Assembly (NCBI GenBank): GCA_903912405.1
Contig: CAIWHF010000290.1
Location: 1-20,015, forward strand
Reading direction: 5' to 3'
Length of the DNA: 20,015 nucleotides
Source: an uncultured Bacteroidota bacterium
Lineage (GTDB): Bacteria; Bacteroidota; Bacteroidia; Chitinophagales; Chitinophagaceae
Of this stretch, positions 1 to 8,048 are shown piece by piece. The position numbers and the translations under genes were made by a program. How positions within the stretch are numbered: the stretch's first letter is position 1; each line of letters begins with the position of its first letter. The notes beneath the pieces were generated by a model. The model did not search any database, was not told the DNA's origin, and saw only the letters and a program-made list of their open reading frames with translations.

Positions 1-25
1 GCTATTCAACAGTTTAAAGCAAAAT

Positions 26-60
26 AAAAAAGAGCTCCGAATTTTTCGGAGCTCTTTTTT
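26..60. terminator. Bidirectional intrinsic terminator after maf
   Basis: A hairpin with core arms at 31-41 (AGAGCTCCGAA) and 45-55 (TTCGGAGCTCT) and a 3-base loop. The flanking A and T runs extend the pairing to 26-60. It lies directly after the maf stop codon. On the minus strand the stem is followed by a U-rich tract (complement of 21-30), so it ends the pyrE-ubiA-maf transcript. The plus-strand T run means it can also stop transcription entering from the left edge. Confidence 0.9.
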
Positions 61-608
61 TATAAATAATCATACAATTTTGCGGTAGGCAATCCCATAA
101 CATTATAATAGTCGCCTTCAATTTTTTCAATACCTATAATTCCTATCCAATCTTGAATGCCGTAAGCACCTGCTTTATCAAAGGGTTTGTACGTATCAAT
201 ATAGAAATCAATAACAGCTTCGCTTAATGGTTTAAAATATACTTTGGTGATAACTGAAAAAACGCTTACTTCCTCTTTCTTGTGAATGCAAACTCCTGTT
301 ACAACTTCATGCATGTTACCAGAAAGTCGTTGCAACATTTTTTTAGCATCTTCTCTATCCTTAGGTTTGTTTAAAATGATATGGTCAATAATCACCACGG
401 TGTCAGCAGCAATGATGATAGCGTCTTCTTGTGTGCTTGCAATTTTTTCTGCTTTCTTTTGCGCTAATAGTTGAGGCACTTCATACGCATTACTGTTAGC
501 CGGAGGCGTTTCGTCTATATCGGCTTGCTGCACGATAAATTGTATGCCCATTTCTGCCAATAGTTGTTGTCGACGTGGCGATTGGGAGGCTAAAATAATA
601 GTGGACAT
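60..608 (-). CDS. maf: Maf-family nucleoside triphosphate pyrophosphatase
   Basis: A 182-residue cytoplasmic Maf/HAM1-superfamily enzyme. Known members hydrolyse non-canonical or excess nucleoside triphosphates (dTTP/UTP for the YhdE type, m7GTP for the YceF type) to monophosphate and pyrophosphate. Visible motifs are the N-terminal phosphate-binding ASQSPRR (residues 7-13), the AADTVV segment with active-site D69, the KPKD motif near residue 81, and the C-terminal GDYYNVMGLP signature. The combination of AYGIQ and GDYYNVMGLP looks more like the dTTP/UTP type, but this is an inference. It is the last gene of a minus-strand operon, 3 bases after the UbiA gene, and is followed directly by a terminator. 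Length is normal for the family. Confidence 0.93.
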   Translation of the reverse strand: MSTIILASQSPRRQQLLAEMGIQFIVQQADIDETPPANSNAYEVPQLLAQKKAEKIASTQEDAIIIAADTVVIIDHIILNKPKDREDAKKMLQRLSGNMHEVVTGVCIHKKEEVSVFSVITKVYFKPLSEAVIDFYIDTYKPFDKAGAYGIQDWIGIIGIEKIEGDYYNVMGLPTAKLYDYL

Positions 609-611
609 TAT

Positions 612-1514
612 TTAGTAATTGATATAATAAATAAACAAATTGCTAATGCCTAATAGCATTATGAATTTCAAGCTACTGCTCAACTGAGCGTAATGCTGAC
701 TCGTAGCATCTTTATTTACTTGAGTGATTACTATAAGGAGCGGTATACATGTGCTGATACACAGGTAGCTACCGAAAAAATAGTGTGCATTCTTAAAAAG
801 TAAAATTGATAATAAGGCTAAAAGTACAACACTGATCATCCCAATAACTTGCACAATGTTGCCGCTTTTCTGCAATCCTATTACAATAGGCATTGTATTG
901 CAACCCGCAAGGGTATCCCCTTTTAGGTCTTCCATGTCTTTTACTAATTCGCGCATCCAGGTCAGGGTAAAAGCAAATAATGCTGTTGTGAACAGAACTA
1001 GTTTTGCGTTTTTATGTAAACTCAATATCGGCTCATACCAATAAAATAGGAGTATGCAAATGCTGGTTAAGGCGGCAACTAAAATATTGCCAGTGAGAAA
1101 GGATTGTTTGTAACGGGTAGAGTAAAACCATAAAAGCAAACTGCTTGCTATTTGAAAGCAAATAAGCAGTAGGTTGTGATGTTGTAATGCAATGATCAAT
1201 CCTATTAGTATTCCAATAAAAGTAAGCAAGAGATGCAATAGAATTGCTTTTCTGCGATCAATGGTATTTTCTAGTAAAAGCTTATTGGGTCTGTTTATGG
1301 CATCGGTTTTGATGTCGAAATAATCATTGATGATATAGCCAGCCGCTGCAATAAATAAGGTAGATAATAAAATGCCTAAAAGCGTTGCAATAGATGCTTG
1401 TAAAGGAATTTGGGCGCTGCTATATAGGGGCTTAATTAAAAAAAGCCAAATGGAAAATTGTGTAATGCTTATAATTACAAGATTTTTCCATCTGACTAAT
1501 TGTAGGTATCTCAT
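612..1514 (-). CDS. UbiA-family prenyltransferase, GGGP/DGGGP synthase-like
   Basis: A 300-residue polytopic inner-membrane protein with about eight or nine hydrophobic helices. Both Mg-binding aspartate motifs of the UbiA superfamily are present: NDYFDIKTD (residues 63-71), followed by the typical AINRPNK, and DMEDLKGD (D193, D196, D200). The family transfers an isoprenoid diphosphate to an aromatic or glycerol-phosphate acceptor. Bacteroidota copies next to maf are commonly annotated as geranylgeranylglycerol-phosphate geranylgeranyltransferase; menaquinone or heme O synthesis are alternatives. Heme O synthase is less likely because its characteristic motifs are not seen. The gene lies 5 bases after pyrE and 3 bases before maf, so it is co-transcribed with them. 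Family membership is secure; the acceptor substrate is not. Confidence 0.85.
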   Translation of the reverse strand: MRYLQLVRWKNLVIISITQFSIWLFLIKPLYSSAQIPLQASIATLLGILLSTLFIAAAGYIINDYFDIKTDAINRPNKLLLENTIDRRKAILLHLLLTFIGILIGLIIALQHHNLLLICFQIASSLLLWFYSTRYKQSFLTGNILVAALTSICILLFYWYEPILSLHKNAKLVLFTTALFAFTLTWMRELVKDMEDLKGDTLAGCNTMPIVIGLQKSGNIVQVIGMISVVLLALLSILLFKNAHYFFGSYLCISTCIPLLIVITQVNKDATSQHYAQLSSSLKFIMLLGISNLFIYYINY

Positions 1515-1519
1515 GGTAT

Positions 1520-2149
1520 TTATTTATTCCATGTTGAAGGCGACAGGCGCCAAGTTTCCAAATGTGCTTTTTCTTCTGAGGATATAATTTTTTGATCTTC
1601 CGCGACTTCCATTAAGGCGCTATAATTGCTAATGGTAAACAAGGGTACATGTGCTTTTTCAAATGCAGTTGCAGCTTCTGGGAAACCATAGGTAAATAAG
1701 CCAACCATGCCTATTACCGTTGCTCCATGAGCACGTAGTACCTCTGCAACTTCTAAGCTACTTTTGCCAGTGGAAATTAAATCTTCTACTACCACTACTT
1801 TTTGTCCAGTTTCTAAAACGCCTTCAATTTGATTGCCCATGCCATGTTCTTTTGGCTTCGAACGAACATATAAAAAAGGAAGTTTTAATAAATCGGCAGC
1901 CATTACACCATGTGCAATGCCAGCGGTTGCAACACCTGCAATAGCATCTGCGTCTGGGAATTGTTCTAATATCATATTCGCCAATTCGCTTTTTACAAAA
2001 TCTCTAACGTGAGGATAAGAAAGTGTTTTTCTATTATCGCAGTATACGGGTGAATTCCAACCAGAAGCCCAAACAAAAGGTTTTTGGGTATTAATTTGTA
2101 AAGCTTTAATTTGCAATAACTTCTCTGCAAAGTGTTTTTGTGTACTCAT
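1520..2149 (-). CDS. pyrE: Orotate phosphoribosyltransferase
   Basis: A 209-residue cytoplasmic enzyme of de novo pyrimidine synthesis that converts orotate and PRPP to orotidine 5'-phosphate and pyrophosphate. The PRPP-binding loop VVVVEDLISTGKSS lies at residues 118-131, and the flexible catalytic-loop region YVRSKPKEHGMGNQIEG at about 94-110. The N-terminal KPFVWASGWNSPVYCDNRK matches the orotate-binding strand region of the family. Length is normal. It is the first gene of a minus-strand operon with the UbiA gene and maf and is divergent from the Nudix gene. The next in-frame Met is residue 59, inside the fold, so the start is firm even though the predicted promoter almost touches it. Confidence 0.96.
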   Translation of the reverse strand: MSTQKHFAEKLLQIKALQINTQKPFVWASGWNSPVYCDNRKTLSYPHVRDFVKSELANMILEQFPDADAIAGVATAGIAHGVMAADLLKLPFLYVRSKPKEHGMGNQIEGVLETGQKVVVVEDLISTGKSSLEVAEVLRAHGATVIGMVGLFTYGFPEAATAFEKAHVPLFTISNYSALMEVAEDQKIISSEEKAHLETWRLSPSTWNK

Positions 2150-2153
2150 GCAT

Positions 2154-2185
2154 CAAACCTACGCTCAAATACGGAAGTTTGCAAA
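2154..2185 (-). promoter_or_regulatory. Bacteroidota-type promoter of the pyrE operon
   Basis: Read on the minus strand: TTTG (-33) at 2185-2182, 20 bases of spacer, then TAGGTTTG (-7, exact TAnnTTTG) at 2161-2154. If the -7 box is centred at -7, transcription starts near base 2150, immediately before the pyrE ATG at 2149. The mRNA would then be leaderless or almost so. The -33 box lies just before the Nudix start on the other strand. Confidence 0.65.
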
Positions 2186-2191
2186 AAAATC

Positions 2192-2818
2192 ATGAAATTT
2201 TTTAAAAATATTTATTTCAACGCACTTCAAATTTGCGTTACCAATCAAATAGACCCAGCTGATGCTTCTATCGATGCATCGACTGTTTTTAATTGCTCGC
2301 CAAGCACCGCGTCAAAGGATTTAAGAGCTTTTCTTTTTGAACAAGAAGCCCAAGCAGGCCTTTGTTATATTATCGCTAAGGATTGGGACTTGGTATTAGA
2401 TTTGTTGCGATCCATTTTTATTTTCATTGAAGCGGGTGGCGGTGCCGTTTTTAATGAAAACAATGATGTATTATGTATTTATAGAAGAGGCGTTTGGGAT
2501 TTGCCTAAAGGTAAATTAGACGATGGGGAGCGCATAGATGAATGCGCCTTACGAGAAGTAGAAGAAGAGACCAATGTGGGTGGTTTACAATTAGGCCCGC
2601 TATTGTTAGAAACCTGGCATATTTATGAAATGAAACGCAATTGGTATTTGAAAAAAACCACTTGGTTTAAGATGGAAACTGCCTACAAGGAGCAATTGAT
2701 ACCTCAAGCCATAGAGCAAATAGAAGCAGTGGAGTGGGTGCCTTTGCAAAAAATAAATACCTACATCACCGAAAACTCTTTTGGAACCTTACAAGAAGTT
2801 ATTCGAATGCTGGTATAA
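2192..2818 (+). CDS. Nudix hydrolase with N-terminal extension
   Basis: A 208-residue protein with a C-terminal Nudix fold. The Nudix box is at residues 107-129: G107, E113, then REVEEET (121-127). The usual Gly after EE is Thr here. The preceding RRGVWDLPKGKLDDGE is typical of Nudix enzymes that cleave nucleoside diphosphate-X compounds (ADP-ribose, dinucleoside polyphosphates), but the substrate cannot be read from sequence. Residues 1 to about 75 are not part of the Nudix core and have no motif I recognise. I chose ATG 2192; an in-frame ATG at 2132 would overlap the first codons of the divergent pyrE and run through its promoter. The stop codon lies one base from that of the convergent sugar transferase. 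Confidence 0.85.
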   Translation: MKFFKNIYFNALQICVTNQIDPADASIDASTVFNCSPSTASKDLRAFLFEQEAQAGLCYIIAKDWDLVLDLLRSIFIFIEAGGGAVFNENNDVLCIYRRGVWDLPKGKLDDGERIDECALREVEEETNVGGLQLGPLLLETWHIYEMKRNWYLKKTTWFKMETAYKEQLIPQAIEQIEAVEWVPLQKINTYITENSFGTLQEVIRMLV

Positions 2819-2819
2819 G

Positions 2820-3488
2820 CTACTTAATAAATTTATTTAGAATTTGCTGCAAGGTGGTGAAAGCAATATAGATATCCAATCGAATGCTAGCATTTTTATT
2901 ATAATAGATATCCCATAAGACTCTTTTTTTCAAATCTCTTGGGGTTATAATTTCTCCCAAGTATCCTTTTATTTGTGCCATGCCCGTCATACCAGGTTTT
3001 GATTCGTGGCGCAATAAATAATAAGTATATGCTTTTGAGTATATCTCGGTATGGTATAACATATGTGGTCTAGGACCAACTATACTCATGGTGCCAACTA
3101 GTACATTTAATAATTGAGGTAGTTCATCAATATGTGTAAGGCGCAAGATTTTCCCAAGTCGGGTGATGCGTAGGTCATTGGTAATGGCTTGCTGCGTATC
3201 GGCTTCTTTATTTATTTTCATTGTCCTAAATTTTATACAATGAAATGTTTGGTTGTCTTTCCCCGTTCTTTTTTGCACAAAAAAAACAGGCCCTTTTGAA
3301 TTGAGTTTTATCAATAAAGCCACAAGGGGCGTAAGCCAAGGCATAATGAGAAGCAGTATACTACTGGCTACTACTATATCAATAAGCCGTTTTGTTACTA
3401 AATAACCTAGGTTCTTTTTATATGCTTGGTGTGTTGGTAAGGAGCTTAAAAATGAACGTATTTCAGTAAAGCGTTGGGTAGAAGTCAT
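2820..3488 (-). CDS. Initiating sugar-phosphate (polyprenyl) transferase
   Basis: A 222-residue membrane-bound bacterial sugar transferase (PF02397, monotopic phosphoglycosyl transferase). It moves a sugar 1-phosphate from a UDP-sugar to undecaprenyl phosphate, the first step of a lipid-linked glycan. One hydrophobic segment (about residues 34-60) is followed by QKRTGKDN (71-78), KFRTMK (85-90), LTHIDELPQLLNVL with the catalytic Asp-Glu dyad D120-E121, and SIVGPRP (134-140). It is the short, PglC/WbaP-C-terminal-like form and lacks the multi-helix N-terminus and CoA-binding-like domain of WcaJ-type enzymes. It follows the ligase gene by 4 bases in a two-gene operon. Confidence 0.92.
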   Translation of the reverse strand: MTSTQRFTEIRSFLSSLPTHQAYKKNLGYLVTKRLIDIVVASSILLLIMPWLTPLVALLIKLNSKGPVFFVQKRTGKDNQTFHCIKFRTMKINKEADTQQAITNDLRITRLGKILRLTHIDELPQLLNVLVGTMSIVGPRPHMLYHTEIYSKAYTYYLLRHESKPGMTGMAQIKGYLGEIITPRDLKKRVLWDIYYNKNASIRLDIYIAFTTLQQILNKFIK

Positions 3489-3492
3489 TTAG

Positions 3493-4764
3493 CTAAACAG
3501 TTTGGTTGGTTTCTTTACTGGAATAATAATGTTGTAAGAAAAGCATAGAGAAGAAACTAAAGAAGATAATTCCAGCTTGCGTTTGAAGCGCCGACTCTAT
3601 AAAAAAGACAGCAATACTCGTTAATTGAAACGACCAAAACAACCATTTGTAGGGAGTTGAAAATTCGAAAAATAAAGGTCTGCATAATATAAACAGGAAT
3701 GTAAGTAATCCAATAATACCCAACATGAACAGCTCTTGAATATACATGTTGTGCATATTAAACTCCCATATTTTCTTAGCTCGATTGCCTTCGTTTAATT
3801 CAAAATTATGTTTTTCAATGGTCTTTTGCTGAATCGCTGCTACATCGCCTATGCCAGATCCATACCAATATAAATGCTCTTGTTGAATGCTTTCCATGGA
3901 TGTTTTCCAGATGAAAATGCGTAAGGTAAAATTGTTGAATTGTTGTTTGCTTGGATCTTCTTTAGATACCCAATTTTTTGTTTGAGAAGGCGTCATTTCT
4001 TTAAAACGTTCCTTAATTGGATTGTTGGTAAGAAATACAATTCCATAAATAGCCAATAATACAATGGCAAAACCACTGTTGATTAGTCCTTTTGTAAAAT
4101 CTTTTTTGGTGCTTTGGTATATGAGTATGGGCAGGATTATCGCAAATTGGCAAAGGAGCACCATTCGTGCCGACAGCATTAATAAAAACAACTCTAGTAT
4201 AATAATAGTAGCGATTTGTATACCTTTGTTTTTGGTAAAAAAGAATGTAGGCGGCGCTAGCAATAAAATGGCAATTCCTATAAGCACATACCACGACATA
4301 TATACGGCATTGGCATCAGCAAAATGTACAAGTTGATGGTAAAAGAAATGAGATAGCTGATGGTCTTCTTGGTATGCTAGATAACTGCTGCCAATACTAA
4401 GGAAACAAATAATGACTAAGCCCAGTAAGAAACTAGTAAATACACCTTTCAATTGTGCTTCGTTTTCTTTTCTTTGTGTTCCAATTATTAAAGGCAATAG
4501 AAGGATCGATAATTTTGATTCTAAGTCGGAGCCAGCAATTGTTTTATCATCGCTATAAAAATAACTTAAGGCATGCAGTGCATACCATAAAATCCAGCAA
4601 ATAAGTAAAGGTCGTTTTTTTAATTGTGTAAGGGTGGCTTTAAAATCATCTGTAAACAGCCAACTAATGGTTAGTAATACAACAGCCAATGCATTGATTC
4701 GGTAATACATAGGAATACTTAAAGCAACCAAGTATAAACAAGTTTTAAAGAGCTTGTTGGTCAT
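3493..4764 (-). CDS. O-antigen ligase/polymerase-like membrane protein (Wzy_C family)
   Basis: A multi-spanning inner-membrane protein of about 423 residues with ten or more hydrophobic helices, assigned to the O-antigen ligase (WaaL)/Wzy polymerase superfamily. The large loop before the last helices carries the family hallmarks YGSGIGD and FNMHNMYIQELFMLG, the latter containing the usual loop His. Such proteins join lipid-linked glycan to an acceptor or polymerise repeat units on the periplasmic face. The start is uncertain. I prefer ATG 4764 (MTNKLFKTCLYLV); ATG 4797 adds 11 residues. A start at 4908 would overlap the divergent flippase and add a segment unlike the family. It is first gene of a minus-strand pair with the initiating transferase. 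Confidence 0.85.
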   Translation of the reverse strand: MTNKLFKTCLYLVALSIPMYYRINALAVVLLTISWLFTDDFKATLTQLKKRPLLICWILWYALHALSYFYSDDKTIAGSDLESKLSILLLPLIIGTQRKENEAQLKGVFTSFLLGLVIICFLSIGSSYLAYQEDHQLSHFFYHQLVHFADANAVYMSWYVLIGIAILLLAPPTFFFTKNKGIQIATIIILELFLLMLSARMVLLCQFAIILPILIYQSTKKDFTKGLINSGFAIVLLAIYGIVFLTNNPIKERFKEMTPSQTKNWVSKEDPSKQQFNNFTLRIFIWKTSMESIQQEHLYWYGSGIGDVAAIQQKTIEKHNFELNEGNRAKKIWEFNMHNMYIQELFMLGIIGLLTFLFILCRPLFFEFSTPYKWLFWSFQLTSIAVFFIESALQTQAGIIFFSFFSMLFLQHYYSSKETNQTV

Positions 4765-4808
4765 TTGGCTTGTTTTTGTAAGCGACGCTGTTGGCATGTT
4801 TGCATGGA

Positions 4809-4827
4809 GTTTTAGTGCTACTAAAAC
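4809..4827. repeat. Short perfect inverted repeat between divergent operons
   Basis: GTTTTAGT (4809-4816), a 3-base GCT loop, and ACTAAAAC (4820-4827), inside the 129-base gap between the ligase start (4764) and the flippase start (4894). There is no T run after it, so it is not a terminator. It could be an operator or a small hairpin in the 5' leader of the ligase mRNA. No convincing TAnnTTTG box was found in this gap; TACTTTTA at 4876-4883 is one mismatch away. Confidence 0.4.
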
Positions 4828-4893
4828 ACTAAGATACAGTATTAATCTATTTTTTAAAAAACAAGCAAAAATTTGTACTTTTAACCTTCTTAC

Positions 4894-6321
4894 ATGAATA
4901 TTAATCATCTCAAAAGTTTATCGGCAAGTGGCTTCCAAATTATCGTAAATCAATTGTTTGGTTTAGGATTCTTTATGTTGGCTGCTTATTACATAGATAA
5001 ACAGCTTTTTGGTGAGTTAAATCTGTCTATTGCGCTAAGTACTACCTTCACCTTATTGGCTACCTTCGGATTTGACCATGTGATTGTTCGACGGATTTCT
5101 GCCGGCATGTCTATTGCGTCTACTACGGGTATTTATTTAACACATGCATTAGTTATGGGTGTATTTTCTGTTTTGATACTAATCGTGTCTCGTGTTTATT
5201 TCCCTTCTTTTTTTCAAATCCATTTTTTACTCATAGCTGTATTTATAAGTTTTATATGCACTTATATTGCATCCTGTTTTAAGCAATTGGCCAATGGTAA
5301 AGAGCGATTTTGGCACCTTGCATTCATGGGTGTCATTGCCAATGTAGTGCGTGTAATGGGTTTGTTTTTTCTAATTCAAATTCATGCCGTAACTATTAGT
5401 AATATTGCTTTATTATATGTGGGTGTTGCCGTTGTTGAAGTATTATTTGCTTTTTTTTCTGCTGCTCATTTAACAGGTCATTGGGTATTGCCAAGCTTTA
5501 ATTGGAAGGCTTATAAGTCATTAGTTCAAGAATCGTTGCCACAGCTAGGTGTTATTTTCTTGGAGTCGTCATTGGCCCGTGTCGATTGGATTTTGTTGGG
5601 CTTTATTAGTACGAGTGTTTTTGTTGCCGATTATAGCTTTGCCTATAAAGCATTCGAGTCGTCGCGAATTCCTTTATTAATAATTGCTCCGGTATTATTG
5701 CCTAAAATTTCAAGGATATTAGCTAAAAGTCATGCCTACGAAACCAGCGTAGTTAAGGAATTAAATATGTTGTGGCAATTAGAAAGCTGGCTTGCTATGC
5801 TAATACCACTTATTTTAAATATTTGTTGGGTAGATGTAGTTAACATCATGACTCAAAATAAATATGGTGAAAGTACCAAAGGTATCTATGCCATTCTTTC
5901 TTTCTGTTTGCCTATGGCTTATATCACTAATTTCTTGTGGACCATTGTATTTGCTAAAGGAAATATTAAATTGACGCTTAAAATTTCTGCCTTAGCAAGC
6001 GTAGTGAATATCGTTTTAAATATTATTCTGATAAAATACTATAATGCCATAGGTGCGGCTATAGCATATTTAGCAAGTACTACTGTGCAATTTGTTTGTT
6101 ATTATGTTTGGGTTAAAGAGCCTCATTTGCAATTAAGATTAATGCCCTACTTAAAAACCTTATTGATAGCAATACTGCTTTATGTTTTAGCAATGTGGCT
6201 TCCTGTTTTATGGTTATGGAAAGTTATTATAATATCGCTACTCTATATTTCTTTGTTTTACTTTTTGTTTTATAAACAGCAAATGAAAAAAGCACTTTCA
6301 ATTTCGCAAGATGGATTATAA
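4894..6321 (+). CDS. Wzx-like polysaccharide flippase (MOP superfamily)
   Basis: A 475-residue integral membrane protein with about 12-14 hydrophobic helices across its whole length, beginning within the first 15 residues (SGFQIIVNQLFGLGFFMLAAYYI). The pattern of paired helices, the DKQLFGELNLSIALSTTFTLLATFGFDHVIVRR segment and the late IGAAIAYLASTTVQF helix are typical of the RfbX/Wzx branch of the MATE/MOP superfamily. These proteins flip undecaprenyl-linked oligosaccharides from the cytoplasmic to the periplasmic leaflet. It is the first gene of a four-gene plus-strand operon, overlaps the next gene by 11 bases, and is divergent from the ligase gene. The glycan transported is unknown. Confidence 0.9.
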   Translation: MNINHLKSLSASGFQIIVNQLFGLGFFMLAAYYIDKQLFGELNLSIALSTTFTLLATFGFDHVIVRRISAGMSIASTTGIYLTHALVMGVFSVLILIVSRVYFPSFFQIHFLLIAVFISFICTYIASCFKQLANGKERFWHLAFMGVIANVVRVMGLFFLIQIHAVTISNIALLYVGVAVVEVLFAFFSAAHLTGHWVLPSFNWKAYKSLVQESLPQLGVIFLESSLARVDWILLGFISTSVFVADYSFAYKAFESSRIPLLIIAPVLLPKISRILAKSHAYETSVVKELNMLWQLESWLAMLIPLILNICWVDVVNIMTQNKYGESTKGIYAILSFCLPMAYITNFLWTIVFAKGNIKLTLKISALASVVNIVLNIILIKYYNAIGAAIAYLASTTVQFVCYYVWVKEPHLQLRLMPYLKTLLIAILLYVLAMWLPVLWLWKVIIISLLYISLFYFLFYKQQMKKALSISQDGL

Positions 6322-7126
6322 AGTTAGTATTATAGTTACCTGTTATAACTATGCAGCTTATCTGAAAGCCTGCTTAGAAAGTGTAGGTCGTCAATCCTAT
6401 AATAATTGGGAGTGTATTATTGTTGATGATGGATCTACAGATGGCACAGGTATATTAGCCAAATCATTTGTTGATTTAGATAGCCGTTTTAGGTATGTAT
6501 ATCAACAAAATCAGGGTGTTGCTGTAGCTCGCAATACAGCCTTGGCGTTAATCACCGGCAACTATGTGCAGTTTTTAGATGGTGATGATCTTTTAGAAGT
6601 AGATAAGTTGAAACATCAGATAGCCGCCTTTCAAAATAATAAAGATTTGTTGATGAGTGTTTCCCCTTCTTATTTTTTTGAAAGCAATCATCCGAAACAG
6701 TTATTTATATCTAAGCAAAAAGAAAAAACTATTTTAAAGCCATTTGATTGGTCGTCTTTATTTTGCAATGCACAACTAATAAAAGATAATATTTTTACAA
6801 TCTCTGCTCCGCTTATTCCTGTTCATAAAATGGGTAGTTTGCGATTCGATACGCAGTTTAAAACTTATGAAGATTGGAAGTTCTGGTTTGATTATACCGA
6901 GCAAGAAGGGCGAATAATTAGCATAGATGAAGCTAACTCAGCTACCTTAATTAGGTTTGGGCATGCTAGTCTAATGAGTAAAAAGCTACAACTAAATAAA
7001 GATGCACTTCGATTACGAAAGTTCTTTATTGGAAAAGTAAGATGGAACAAGCAATTATATAATTTATACAGAATTATAAAATTGCTTCTCAAACGCAGCT
7101 ACATAATTTTAAAGAGTAATGGCTAA
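6311..7126 (+). CDS. Family 2 glycosyltransferase (GT-A fold)
   Basis: A 271-residue cytoplasmic glycosyltransferase. The GT2 N-terminus KVSIIVTCYNYAAYLKACLESV is followed by the nucleotide-binding VDDGSTD (residues 38-44), then NQGVAVARNTAL, and the metal-binding motif FLDGDDLL (D90, D92, D93). The C-terminal part carries YEDWKFWFDY, resembling the acceptor/catalytic acidic region of the family. It adds a sugar from a nucleotide-sugar donor to the lipid-linked intermediate; donor and acceptor cannot be told. It starts 11 bases inside the flippase gene and its end overlaps the next gene by 8 bases, suggesting translational coupling. Confidence 0.92.
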   Translation: MDYKVSIIVTCYNYAAYLKACLESVGRQSYNNWECIIVDDGSTDGTGILAKSFVDLDSRFRYVYQQNQGVAVARNTALALITGNYVQFLDGDDLLEVDKLKHQIAAFQNNKDLLMSVSPSYFFESNHPKQLFISKQKEKTILKPFDWSSLFCNAQLIKDNIFTISAPLIPVHKMGSLRFDTQFKTYEDWKFWFDYTEQEGRIISIDEANSATLIRFGHASLMSKKLQLNKDALRLRKFFIGKVRWNKQLYNLYRIIKLLLKRSYIILKSNG

Positions 7127-8048
7127 AACACTTTGTATTATTATCAATTGGAATGCAGCAGCAGATACATGTTTGTTGGTAGAGCAGGTATGGAATACTA
7201 GTAATGCACACATAGCCCTCATAGATAATGGATCTACAGATCGTTCAAAAGAGCAAATTATTGAGGCTTGTACTCCTTTGCAAGCTGTTCATTGGCAAGC
7301 AAAATATGCATGTGACCATGATCGATTGCAATTAATTGCATCATCAACAAATGATGGTTTTGCTAAAGCTATAAATAAAGTGCTTTGTTCTTTATTGCCC
7401 AATACATTCGATTTTATTTGGTTGTTGAATAATGATGCTATGCCGGAAGAAAAGGCGCTTTCTTATTTAGAAGATCGATTAATGCAGCAGCCTGATTTAG
7501 GATTCGCAGGCTCTATGATAATGGACTATGAACAACGAAATAAAATTCAATGCTGTGCAGTTAAATACTATCCTTTTTTTGCAGTTGCTAAATTGCAATT
7601 CAAAAATGAACTATGGGATGATGCAAAAGATTATATAATTAAGGATAAGCATATTTTTCAGCACGGTGCTAGTTTATTAATTCGTTATGCAATGATTGAG
7701 CGCGTAGGATTATTAGACGAGCGTTTTTTCTTGTATGCTGAAGAGCATGATTGGCAAGTGCGAGCTGCGAAATTAGGTTATGGCAATGAATTAGTGGTGC
7801 AAAGTAAAGTATACCATAAAGGTTCTATGAGTACAGCCAATGCGCATCATTTATTCTACTATTACTATAATGCCTCCGCTATGAAATTTTCCTATAAGTA
7901 TCATTCTTTTGTATTGCGTACTTGGAATGTTTTCGCTCTTTTGGGCATTAGCATAATAAGAACAAAAGGCAATTTAAAGGCTTTGTGTTGGGGTGTAAAA
8001 GGAATTTTACTCGGATATTTAAAACCAAATGAAAATGCAAACATGTAA
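7119..8048 (+). CDS. Family 2 glycosyltransferase, rhamnosyltransferase-like
   Basis: A 309-residue GT2 enzyme. It has TLCIIINWNAAADTCLLVEQV at the N-terminus, LIDNGSTD (residues 34-41), GFAKAINKVL, and WLLNNDAMPEE with NND (104-106) in the DxD position, as usual for the rhamnosyltransferase-like (WbbL/RfbF) branch. Further on, HGASLLIRYAMIERVGLLDERFFLYAEEHDWQVRAAKLGY gives the conserved acidic EEHDW motif near the active site. The branch resemblance suggests a deoxyhexose donor, which is an inference only. It overlaps the previous gene by 8 bases and the WecG-family gene by 20 bases, so the four genes are read as one operon. Confidence 0.92.
   Translation: MAKTLCIIINWNAAADTCLLVEQVWNTSNAHIALIDNGSTDRSKEQIIEACTPLQAVHWQAKYACDHDRLQLIASSTNDGFAKAINKVLCSLLPNTFDFIWLLNNDAMPEEKALSYLEDRLMQQPDLGFAGSMIMDYEQRNKIQCCAVKYYPFFAVAKLQFKNELWDDAKDYIIKDKHIFQHGASLLIRYAMIERVGLLDERFFLYAEEHDWQVRAAKLGYGNELVVQSKVYHKGSMSTANAHHLFYYYYNASAMKFSYKYHSFVLRTWNVFALLGISIIRTKGNLKALCWGVKGILLGYLKPNENANM

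Noticed and set aside
2132..2191. ATG 2132 as the Nudix start
   Set aside because: It overlaps the pyrE start and passes through the pyrE promoter boxes; ATG 2192 is the better start.
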